This document shows positions 1 through 5,593 of a stretch of 6,761 nucleotides of DNA, piece after piece; the stretch's first letter is position 1; each line of letters opens with the position of its first letter. Source of the stretch: Oscillospiraceae bacterium. Its GTDB lineage: Bacteria > Bacillota > Clostridia > Oscillospirales > UBA929. Below the pieces are notes generated by a model. It was not told the DNA's origin, ran no database searches, and worked only from the letters and a program-made list of their open reading frames with translations. Made by a program: the position numbers and the translations under genes. The stretch spans positions 1-6,761 of the forward strand of contig WRLW01000083.1 of assembly GCA_009777435.1 (NCBI GenBank). The letters are read 5' to 3'.

Positions 1-1
1 C

Positions 2-2320
2 GTCTCCGCCGATGCCGTCTCCGCCGCCGCCGCCGCCGCTGCCGCCGCCGCCTACGCCGCCGCCGCCAACGCCGCCTACACCACCGCCGCCGCCGCCGCC
101 TACGCCGCCTACGCCGCCGCCTACGCCGCCTACGCTTTCACAAAATATAATATTGATATAGACGCGCTCATTTCAGATGATATAGAAAAAATAAGGTCGG
201 GCGTCTACTTCGGCTTTGATCACGACACAAAAATTTACGGCGCCGTTTGGGGTGATTTTCAAGACTCATTGCGTGAGATCGGCTGCCATTACTGGGCGGA
301 CTGGTACGAGAAGCTGTTCGCCAAAGGCTTTGCCTTGGACGGCGGCGACCGCGAGGAAATAGAAACCCGCCTGAATATACCCCTCGAGATCCGCGCGCAG
401 GGGGCGGAAGGCGTCGCCCACTATATGGAGCAGCTAAAACAGGGCAGCGAACGCTTAAACGAGGCCCGCGTCATTATCTTGGGCGAAAAAGGCGCGGGTA
501 AGACGTGTCTCGCGCGGCGTCTGATAAACCCCGGCGCGCCTATGACTGAAGCCGAGGAGAGTACGGAGGGCGTTGACACTACAGTGTGGAAGATAAACGG
601 CGATTCAGCCGAATCGACCGTCAACGCGCATATATGGGACTTCGCGGGGCATGTTATCACCCACGCCGCCCACAGGTGCTTCCTTTCCGAACGCTGCTTG
701 TATATTATCGTCTACGACGGGCGCTCCGAAAGGCGCAACCATCTTGAATATTGGTTAGATCACGTGCAAAACTACGGCGGCAAAGCCCCGGTCAGGATTT
801 TGGTCAATCTGCGCGACGGCAACACGCCGGATATTGCCGTAAACACCCTGAAAAAGAAATATCCATTTATTCAGGATTTTGTTTATTTGTCTATTCGCAA
901 AGACAAGAAAAAATTAAGCCGGTTCCGCGAAGAAACGGCGGAGTTTATACGAAGCAACCTCACGTGGAACCGGCAGGAAATCCCGTCGAATTATTTCGCC
1001 GTCAAAGAGGCTTTGGAAAAGCTTTTTGAGGAACGCGAGGGCAGCTTTTCCGGCGAGCATATCAGTAAGGACGCTTTCGATGAGATAGCCGCGGGTTGCG
1101 GGGTTGAGCGCGGCGGCATAGAGCATGTGCTGAAAGCTCTGCATGAGTTGGGCATATGTCTTTGGTATCAGGAGCTTGCCGAATTTGACATGCTTGTGCT
1201 GAATCCGGGTTGGATTACCCACGGGATATATAAGCTGATAAACTGGGCGCACAACAATAAAAGGTACGCGGTGAGCATCGGCGACTGCAAGAAAATCTTC
1301 CAAGACGAGCCGGAGCGGTACCCCGCCGGCAAGCTTCAGTACATCTTTAAGCTCATGAAGAAATACGAGCTGGCTTACTCAGAGGAGCCGGCCGGTGATA
1401 TCACCATACCATTCCTGCTGAAAGAGGATCAACCGGAAACGCTCCCGGATTTCCCGATAGACGACAGCCTGATGATCCAATACAAGGCGGAGCAGAAGCT
1501 GCCGCCCAACACGGTATCGCGCTTTATTGTCCTCCATCACCTGGACATACGGGCCGAGCATGAGGTTTGGCGTTACGGCGCGGTTTTGAAATATGGAAAC
1601 GACACGGTCGCGTTGGTTCAGGAAGAGGAACGCAAGGTAACTGTCAGCGTCAAGGGCGGCGGCAAAGGCGAGTACATAGCGAAGCTGAGGGAAACGCTGA
1701 ACTACATTTTCGGCAGCTACAAGAGCAACAAGCCTGAGCTGCTGTACCGTGTAATTGACGTGGGGCCAAGGTATTCTTCGCCGCATGATATCCCGCCAAT
1801 AATGCTTGAGAATGAAAGGCTCGTGCGTACACATGTAAACGGCAAGTCACTCTATGATGATATTGGGGATAGAGATATTCCTTTGCTGCCAACCATAAAC
1901 GCATACAAAGTCGAAATAATCCAAAATTATGGATACATAGGATCCCTGACAAGGGCAACAATCAACATCCAAAACTGCAATTTTTCCATACAAGGCGATT
2001 TGAACTCGCTTATTAGGGCCGCGACTTCAAAGGGCGAAACCGGCCTCGCCGAAGAGCTGCGTGAAATATTAGGCGACATCACGGAAGCGGAAGAAATAAA
2101 ATCAAAGCCGGAATTGATAAAGAGCGGCCTGATGGGCAGGCTCTGTAACTTCCTTGAAGAAATCGGCGACGAGAACTCTAAAAAACGCAAGATTCTCGAG
2201 GGCGCAAGCCAAGGGCTGAAAATTGCCCAAAAGGTCGCCCAGACATACAACAGCATAGCCAAAGACGTCGGCTTGCCAAAGGTTCCGGCAATACTGGTCG
2301 GGAAAGGGGACGCGGAGTAG
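2..2320 (+). CDS. Roco-family (Roc-COR) GTPase, 5'-partial
   Basis: The reading frame is open to the left edge, so the N-terminus is missing; 772 residues are visible. An internal TTG at 269 lacks a good Shine-Dalgarno and is not the likely start. Numbering residues from that TTG: an Ala/Tyr-rich stretch lies upstream (2-136), then an acidic linker; the Roc GTPase follows with P-loop GEKGAGKT (72-79), G3 motif WDFAGH (D124-G127) and a G4-like NLRD (180-183). A COR domain spans about 225-490, including LNPGWITHGIYKLIN from 311, a 'fLLkedqPetLPdfP'-like segment and an RFIVLHH...VWRYGAVL segment. These are typical of bacterial Roco proteins, where COR is the dimerisation module and GTP turnover switches conformation. 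No leucine-rich repeats or kinase domain are visible. The tail has an Asn-rich strand (INIQNCN, from 565) then predicted helices ending YNSIAKDVGLPKVPAILVG. The cellular role is unknown. The protein is probably cytoplasmic, with no membrane segment seen. The effector, if any, may be upstream. The family call is firm; the function is not. Confidence 0.88.
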   Translation, partial: VSADAVSAAAAAAAAAAYAAAANAAYTTAAAAAYAAYAAAYAAYAFTKYNIDIDALISDDIEKIRSGVYFGFDHDTKIYGAVWGDFQDSLREIGCHYWADWYEKLFAKGFALDGGDREEIETRLNIPLEIRAQGAEGVAHYMEQLKQGSERLNEARVIILGEKGAGKTCLARRLINPGAPMTEAEESTEGVDTTVWKINGDSAESTVNAHIWDFAGHVITHAAHRCFLSERCLYIIVYDGRSERRNHLEYWLDHVQNYGGKAPVRILVNLRDGNTPDIAVNTLKKKYPFIQDFVYLSIRKDKKKLSRFREETAEFIRSNLTWNRQEIPSNYFAVKEALEKLFEEREGSFSGEHISKDAFDEIAAGCGVERGGIEHVLKALHELGICLWYQELAEFDMLVLNPGWITHGIYKLINWAHNNKRYAVSIGDCKKIFQDEPERYPAGKLQYIFKLMKKYELAYSEEPAGDITIPFLLKEDQPETLPDFPIDDSLMIQYKAEQKLPPNTVSRFIVLHHLDIRAEHEVWRYGAVLKYGNDTVALVQEEERKVTVSVKGGGKGEYIAKLRETLNYIFGSYKSNKPELLYRVIDVGPRYSSPHDIPPIMLENERLVRTHVNGKSLYDDIGDRDIPLLPTINAYKVEIIQNYGYIGSLTRATINIQNCNFSIQGDLNSLIRAATSKGETGLAEELREILGDITEAEEIKSKPELIKSGLMGRLCNFLEEIGDENSKKRKILEGASQGLKIAQKVAQTYNSIAKDVGLPKVPAILVGKGDAE
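20..136 (+). repeat. GCC/TAC codon repeat encoding Ala/Tyr low-complexity helix
   Basis: This stretch is almost entirely GCC codons (Ala), with TAC (Tyr) at 53, 77, 101, 110, 122 and 131, AAC at 68 and two ACC at 80-85. Ten Ala codons run from 23 to 52. The last four Tyr codons are spaced 3, 4 and 3 codons apart, as expected for a/d positions of a heptad, so the encoded segment probably forms a long Ala helix with one aromatic stripe. It lies in frame inside the Roco gene, so triplet gain or loss would change helix length without breaking the frame. Confidence 0.85.
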
Positions 2321-2332
2321 CTTCCGCCGCTG

Positions 2333-2788
2333 TTATAGGCCGAGATTAAATAAAGTCGTCACGTTCCATGCGCTATGATTCTCTTGCGCCACAAAACGAA
2401 GATGCCAGAATACCCCGAATTTGTCAATTATTTCGCATATAATATCGTTTCCCTCAGGCTCCAGTTCTCTGCAAAGAGTGGCTTCCTCTGATAAAACCGC
2501 AAATGCTCCGCGCAGCTCGTCCTCCGCTTTATAGAAAACATAAAACAACATCGGGGAACACGCGTCAGTTACGAATTTCTTGATAAACGCGTCATTGGGC
2601 AAGTGTCTATAATCAGTGACGCCTATAAAGAGGTCGCCATTTTTTCTAACGAGGTCTTGATGCACGATTAAACCCTCGCCGTCAAGCCAAGGGTCGCCTT
2701 TTTCCTCAAGGTCAAATGCTTCTTTATACAATCTGACCGCTCCGGCAGCGTCTTTCGCGTAAATATGGTTGCCGATTCTACTTGTCAC
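2333..2788 (-). CDS. VOC superfamily (PhnB/glyoxalase-like) protein
   Basis: This 151-residue protein begins with a GTG at 2788-2786, placed 8 bases after AGGAGG (2797-2802), which fixes the start. The N-terminal NHIYAKDAAGAVRLYKEAFDLEE and the C-terminal DKFGVFWHLRF match the layout of PhnB-type VOC proteins: a beta-alpha-beta module with 'A..fYk.aF' in the first half and 'D.FGv.W' near the end. The length is usual for single-chain members. VOC proteins include glyoxalases, dioxygenases and antibiotic-binding proteins; substrate and metal use cannot be read here. The gene converges on the Roco gene with only 12 bases between the stop codons. It lies downstream of the rpsI terminator, and a possible -10 (TATACT on the minus strand, 2819-2824) lacks a good -35. 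Family assignment is fairly sure; reaction unknown. Confidence 0.75.
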   Translation of the reverse strand: MTSRIGNHIYAKDAAGAVRLYKEAFDLEEKGDPWLDGEGLIVHQDLVRKNGDLFIGVTDYRHLPNDAFIKKFVTDACSPMLFYVFYKAEDELRGAFAVLSEEATLCRELEPEGNDIICEIIDKFGVFWHLRFVAQENHSAWNVTTLFNLGL

Positions 2789-2796
2789 AATATATT

Positions 2797-2802
2797 CCTC
2801 CT
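2797..2802 (-). promoter_or_regulatory. Shine-Dalgarno for the VOC gene (GTG start)
   Basis: The minus strand reads AGGAGG, 8 bases before a GTG codon at 2788-2786. This perfect site supports the non-ATG start. Confidence 0.85.
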
Positions 2803-2825
2803 ACTAAATAAACCGCTCAGTATAC

Positions 2826-2858
2826 AACAATCCCCGAAGCCTTGCGGTTTCGGGGATT
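2826..2858 (-). terminator. Intrinsic terminator after rpsI
   Basis: AATCCCCGAA (2829-2838) and TTCGGGGATT (2849-2858) are exact reverse complements. The stem extends inwards by two C-G pairs and a G-U pair to a four-base loop. On the minus strand the hairpin starts 11 bases after the rpsI stop, is preceded by an A-rich stretch and is followed by a weak T-rich tract (ATTGTTGTATA). On the plus strand it is followed by TTTCTTTGGGTTT, so it could act in both directions. It separates the rplM-rpsI operon from the VOC gene. Confidence 0.85.
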
Positions 2859-2869
2859 TCTTTGGGTTT

Positions 2870-3274
2870 CTAACGTTTTGAGAACTGCGGCGCGCGGCGG
2901 GCGGCCTTGAGCCCGTATTTCTTGCGTTCCTTCATGCGCGGATCGCGGGTCAGGAATCCCGCTTTTTTCAGTATGGGGCGGTATTCGTCGTTGACCTTGA
3001 GCAGCGCGCGCGAAAGACCGTGGCGTATGGCGCCGGCCTGACCGGTAACGCCGCCGCCGATTACTGTGGCGACTATATCGACGCGTCCGAGCGTCGAGGT
3101 GGCCACCAGCGGCTGGCGCACGATAAGCTTGAGGGTCTCAAGCCCGAAATAGTTGTCTATGTCGCGGTTGTTTATGGATATGCCGCCGGTTCCGTTGGGA
3201 TACAGGTAAACGCGGGCGACCGAGGCCTTGCGGCGTCCGGTGCCGTATACATAGGGCTTCTTGCTCTTATACAT
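2870..3274 (-). CDS. rpsI: 30S ribosomal protein S9 (uS9)
   Basis: This 134-residue basic protein is S9 of the small ribosomal subunit, whose C-terminal tail reaches towards the tRNA in the P site. Visible family marks are YGTGRRKASVARV (10-22), GGGVTGQAGAIRHGLSRAL in the middle, the RDPRMKERKKYG basic segment, and the conserved C-terminal FSKR. The ATG at 3274-3272 is preferred over an upstream in-frame TTG at 3289, because GGAGG (3283-3287) lies 8 bases before the ATG and would be inside the longer version. The start overlaps the rplM stop by 8 bases, so translation is probably coupled to L13. The full-length protein shows no missing segment, and the identification is secure. Confidence 0.97.
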   Translation of the reverse strand: MYKSKKPYVYGTGRRKASVARVYLYPNGTGGISINNRDIDNYFGLETLKLIVRQPLVATSTLGRVDIVATVIGGGVTGQAGAIRHGLSRALLKVNDEYRPILKKAGFLTRDPRMKERKKYGLKAARRAPQFSKR

Positions 3275-3713
3275 CGGCGGCGCCTCCAATCTTCCACTCG
3301 AGCGGCTTCTGCGCCGCGTGAGGATGCTCGGAGCCGGAGTATATTTTAAGCCGCCCGAGCGCCCAATCCTGATGCTTGTTTTTGGGAAGCATACCCTTAA
3401 CCGCCAGCTTCATCGCCAATTCGGGCCGCTTCTGCATGAGGACGCGGTACTTGGTCTCCTTGAGACCCCCGACGTAGCCCGAATGTGTGCGGTAATATTT
3501 CTGGTCGAGTTTTTTGCCCGTAAGCCGCGCCTTGCCGGCGTTGACGATTATCACAAAGTCGCCGCCGTCAACGTGGGGCGTGAATTCCGGCTTGTGCTTG
3601 CCGTGGAGCAGGACGGCGGCCTGCGCGGCTGTATGCCCCAGTGAAACGTCCGCCGCGTCTAATACATACCATTTACGCTCGACCGTCTGCTGTTTGGCCA
3701 TAAAGGTGCCCAT
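3267..3713 (-). CDS. rplM: 50S ribosomal protein L13 (uL13)
   Basis: This 148-residue protein is L13, an early-assembly protein of the large ribosomal subunit. Diagnostic segments are VERKWYVLDA near the N-terminus, GKHKPEFTPHVDGGDFVIIVNA, LTGKKLDQKYYRTHSGYVGGLKE, and VKGMLPKNK, followed by a short C-terminal YSGSEHPHAAQKP. The ATG at 3713-3711 matches the usual family N-terminus, where about a dozen residues precede the ERKWYV block, and AGAGG (3721-3725) lies 7 bases upstream. The alternative Met five codons in (MAKQQT) has no comparable site. The gene is first in a two-gene operon with rpsI, transcribed from a strong promoter through a structured leader that may give feedback control. Confidence 0.97.
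   Translation of the reverse strand: MGTFMAKQQTVERKWYVLDAADVSLGHTAAQAAVLLHGKHKPEFTPHVDGGDFVIIVNAGKARLTGKKLDQKYYRTHSGYVGGLKETKYRVLMQKRPELAMKLAVKGMLPKNKHQDWALGRLKIYSGSEHPHAAQKPLEWKIGGAADV
3283..3287 (-). promoter_or_regulatory. Shine-Dalgarno for rpsI, inside rplM
   Basis: The minus strand reads GGAGG within the last codons of rplM, 8 bases before the rpsI ATG. It decides the start against the upstream TTG at 3289. Confidence 0.85.
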
Positions 3714-3811
3714 TGCTAAACCTCTTTCCGTATGCGCGTTATCGTGTTATAATGTCCGCGAGCGGCCTGAGCGCCGCCGTAATGATAAGCCTCTCGGCTT
3801 GATGGTCACAG
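3714..3811 (-). promoter_or_regulatory. Candidate L13 (rplM) mRNA leader
   Basis: About 98 bases separate the inferred transcription start from the rplM ATG, and they are highly structured. On the minus strand there is a perfect 5-bp stem AAGCC/GGCTT closed by a GAGA tetraloop (plus-strand 3787-3800), then a second stem GCGGC/GCCGC with a six-base loop (3762-3777). Next comes the stretch CATTATAACACGATAA, which may form a short TTAT/ATAA hairpin (3739-3752), and finally the ribosome binding site. The arrangement resembles the L13 leader known from Firmicutes, where L13 is thought to bind its own mRNA and repress the rplM-rpsI operon. The match is from memory of that family, not a covariance search. 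Confidence 0.6.
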
Positions 3812-3817
3812 TACAGA

Positions 3818-3847
3818 ATTGTAACATGGCCGCGTTTGGTTTGTCAA
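3818..3847 (-). promoter_or_regulatory. Sigma-A promoter of rplM-rpsI
   Basis: The minus strand has a perfect -35 TTGACA (plus 3842-3847), an 18-base spacer and -10 TACAAT (plus 3818-3823). Just upstream of the -35 the minus strand carries an A-tract and A/T-rich bases (about 3848-3871), resembling an UP element, as expected for a highly expressed ribosomal protein operon. Confidence 0.8.
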
Positions 3848-3883
3848 CATGTTTCTTCAAATACTTTTTTTGGGTGTTGTATT

Positions 3884-4615
3884 TTGGAAATTATACTGTC
3901 TCTGGCGCGCAAAGCGATACAGGAACACGACATGCTCCGGGAGGGCGACCGCGTGGCCGTCGGGGTGTCGGGCGGCAAGGATTCGCTGCTCACGCTGTGG
4001 GCGCTGGCGTCGCTCAGGCGGTTTTACCCCGTAAACTACAGCCTGTGCGCCATAACGCTCGACATGGGGCGCAGCGCGGTGGTTGAAGCGCGCGCGGGCG
4101 CGCGGGAGCAAAACGCGTGGAGCGGCGTGCGGGCCTTCTGCGAGTCGCTCGGCGTGCCGTATATCGTGGAGCCCACAAATATATTTGAGGTGGTCTTTGA
4201 CATACGCGGCGAACGCAGCCCCTGCTCGCTGTGCGCCAAGATGAGACGCGGCGCGCTGCACTCGGCGGCGCTGGAGCGCGGCTGTAACAAGGTCGCGCTC
4301 GGACACCACAAGGACGACGCCGTGGAGACCTTTATGATGTCGCTGATCTTCGAGGGCCGCGTACACTGCTTCAAGCCGGTCACATACTTAGACCGCCGCG
4401 ACATAACGCTGATACGCCCGCTGCTGTACGCCGAGGAGGGGCAGGTGCGCCAGGCGGCGGCCGGCCTGAAGCTGCCCATAGTCCAAAACCCCTGCCCCGC
4501 CAACGGCAATACGCGCCGTCAGGAGATCAAGGAGCTGCTGGCGGAGCTTGAGGGGCGTTACCCAAACCTGCGGCACGGCATGTTCGGGGCCATAAAACGC
4601 GGCGGCGTGCTGTAA
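3884..4615 (+). CDS. ttcA: TtcA-family tRNA 2-thiolation protein
   Basis: This 243-residue protein belongs to the TtcA family, PP-loop ATPases that adenylate a tRNA base and replace oxygen with sulfur; characterised TtcA makes 2-thiocytidine at position 32. The PP-loop SGGKDS is at 29-34, a CxxC (C114, C117) sits in PCSLCAKMRRG, GHHKDD is at 140-145, and a third cysteine (C204) lies in NPCPANGN. Together these three cysteines fit the iron-sulfur cluster ligands of TtcA. The TTG at 3884 is chosen because it gives MEIILSLARKAIQEHDM, the N-terminal helix usual in clostridial homologues; only a weak GGGTG (3872-3876) precedes it. In-frame alternatives are TTG 3836 and ATG 3932, the latter losing that helix. 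The gene diverges from rplM, leaving little room for its own promoter. The family is firm; the exact tRNA target is inferred. Confidence 0.9.
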   Translation: MEIILSLARKAIQEHDMLREGDRVAVGVSGGKDSLLTLWALASLRRFYPVNYSLCAITLDMGRSAVVEARAGAREQNAWSGVRAFCESLGVPYIVEPTNIFEVVFDIRGERSPCSLCAKMRRGALHSAALERGCNKVALGHHKDDAVETFMMSLIFEGRVHCFKPVTYLDRRDITLIRPLLYAEEGQVRQAAAGLKLPIVQNPCPANGNTRRQEIKELLAELEGRYPNLRHGMFGAIKRGGVL

Positions 4616-4635
4616 AATCCGCTTTATTAAGGTGA

Positions 4636-4664
4636 TTGATTTATGATACGCCGGCTGATATAAT
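4636..4664 (+). promoter_or_regulatory. Promoter of methyltransferase-ecfA1-ecfA2 genes
   Basis: TTGATT (4636-4641), a 17-base spacer and a perfect TATAAT (4659-4664) preceded by TG one base earlier (4656-4657) form a strong extended -10 sigma-A promoter. Transcription would start near 4671, giving a leader of about 30 bases. GGGAG (4685-4689) lies 10 bases before the ATG at 4700. Confidence 0.8.
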
Positions 4665-4670
4665 ATATCA
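4656..4670 (+). promoter_or_regulatory. Palindrome over the -10, possible operator
   Basis: TGATATA (4656-4662) and TATATCA (4664-4670) are exact reverse complements around a single central A. The palindrome covers the whole -10 and reaches the start site, where a bound repressor would block the polymerase. The region is A/T-rich and part of the symmetry comes from TATAAT itself, so chance is possible. Confidence 0.3.
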
Positions 4671-4699
4671 ATTAACATAATATCGGGAGATTTGTTATC

Positions 4700-5575
4700 A
4701 TGTGGATTGCCGGCGGATGGTCGGATTATGAGCTTCTGGAATGTTCGGGCGGCGAGCGGCTTGAGCGGTGGGGCGGCTATACGCTGGTGCGCCCCGACCC
4801 GCAGGTGATTTGGGACACGCCGAGGCGTCACGGCGGCTGGCGCAAGCCCGACGCGCGGTATGAGCGCTCGGCGTCCGGCGGCGGGCGCTGGCTGCCCAAC
4901 AGTCTGCCCGATCGCTGGACGGTAGGGCATGGCGACCTGCGCTTTCATGTCGGGCTTACAGGCTTTAAGCATACTGGGCTGTTCCCGGAGCAGTCCCCGA
5001 ACTGGCGGTTTATACGCGACGCCATAAAGGACTCCGCCCGCGCGGTGAACGTACTCAACCTGTTCGCCTATACGGGCGCGGCGTCCATAGCCGCGGCGGC
5101 GTCCGGGAACGCGAAGGTGACTCATGTGGACGCGGCCAAGGGCATGGTGCGGTGGGCGCGCGACAACGCGGCGCTGACACGCGGCAACGCGGCGCTTTTC
5201 GCGGACGACGCCATACGCTGGATCGTGGACGACTGCGAAGGCTTTGTGGCGAGGGAGCGGCGGCGCGGCAAGCGCTACGACGCGCTGATACTCGACCCTC
5301 CGTCGTTCGGGCGCGGCCCCGACGGCAAGACCTGGCGTCTGGAGGACGGCCTTTACAGGCTTCTCACGCTGTGCGCCTGCGTCCTGTCCGAAAAGCCGCT
5401 GTTCGTTTTGCTAAACACCTATACGACCGGCCTGTCGGCCGGGGTTATGGCCCATATGCTTGAGTGCGTGTTCGGCCCCGCGTTCGCGAACAAGGCGGAG
5501 GCGCGCGAGCTGGGCATACCCATAACTGCCGGCGGCGTGCTGAGCGGCGGCGCGAGCGCAAGGATATATAATTGA
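4700..5575 (+). CDS. Class I SAM-dependent methyltransferase, RlmI/RlmK-like
   Basis: This 291-residue protein has the Rossmann methyltransferase motifs in order: NLFAYTG (120-126) for SAM binding, an acidic D144 at the end of strand 2 (VTHVDAAKG), DDAIRWI for motif III, and LILDPPSFGRG with D199-P-P as the catalytic motif IV. The extended DPPSFGRGPDGKTW block is typical of the family related to 23S rRNA methyltransferases RlmI and RlmK. The N-terminal PUA domain of RlmI is absent. No cysteine is found in the motif VI position (LLNTYTTG), so 5-methylcytosine chemistry of the RlmI type is not supported; N-methylation is more likely. The substrate is probably RNA but is not proven. ATG 4700 is fixed by GGGAG and the promoter. 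ecfA1 follows after an 18-base gap, so co-transcription is likely. Confidence 0.85.
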   Translation: MWIAGGWSDYELLECSGGERLERWGGYTLVRPDPQVIWDTPRRHGGWRKPDARYERSASGGGRWLPNSLPDRWTVGHGDLRFHVGLTGFKHTGLFPEQSPNWRFIRDAIKDSARAVNVLNLFAYTGAASIAAAASGNAKVTHVDAAKGMVRWARDNAALTRGNAALFADDAIRWIVDDCEGFVARERRRGKRYDALILDPPSFGRGPDGKTWRLEDGLYRLLTLCACVLSEKPLFVLLNTYTTGLSAGVMAHMLECVFGPAFANKAEARELGIPITAGGVLSGGASARIYN

Positions 5576-5581
5576 TCAATT

Positions 5582-5585
5582 GGAG
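5582..5585 (+). promoter_or_regulatory. Shine-Dalgarno for ecfA1 (TTG start)
   Basis: GGAG lies 8 bases before the TTG at 5594 in the 18-base gap after the methyltransferase stop, supporting the non-ATG start of ecfA1. Confidence 0.7.
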
Positions 5586-5593
5586 ACGTTGCT

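Noticed and set aside
1..136. Tandem GCC/TAC-rich DNA as a CRISPR array or non-coding satellite
   Set aside because: There are no repeat-spacer units; the triplets are in frame with the Roco gene and encode a continuous Ala/Tyr segment.
269..271. TTG as the start of the Roco gene
   Set aside because: The frame stays open to the left edge with protein-like sequence, and no convincing Shine-Dalgarno precedes this codon.
914..1303. Antisense open frame inside the Roco gene, and similar ones at 1379-1834 and 1927-2262
   Set aside because: They lie opposite a well-supported GTPase/COR coding frame, show no recognisable domain and have no ribosome site worth calling.
2312..2327. Small hairpin GCGGA/TCCGC at the Roco stop codon as a terminator
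   Set aside because: The stem is only 5 bp, overlaps the stop codon and lacks a T-tract.
3275..3289. Longer rpsI starting at TTG 3289
   Set aside because: The GGAGG site would lie inside the coding region, and the ATG at 3274 gives the usual S9 N-terminus.
3744..3753. Plus-strand TGTTATAAT as a ttcA promoter
   Set aside because: It is a good extended -10, but the -35 position is poor and the same bases are part of the candidate L13 leader on the other strand; it cannot be called without start mapping.
3514..4086. Plus-strand open frame across rplM, its leader and ttcA
   Set aside because: It overlaps rplM antisense and ttcA out of frame, and the product resembles no protein family.
4388..5125. 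Long antisense open frame across ttcA and the methyltransferase gene
   Set aside because: Long antisense frames are expected in GC-rich coding DNA; it crosses a strong plus-strand promoter and two clear genes and has a composition typical of shadow frames.
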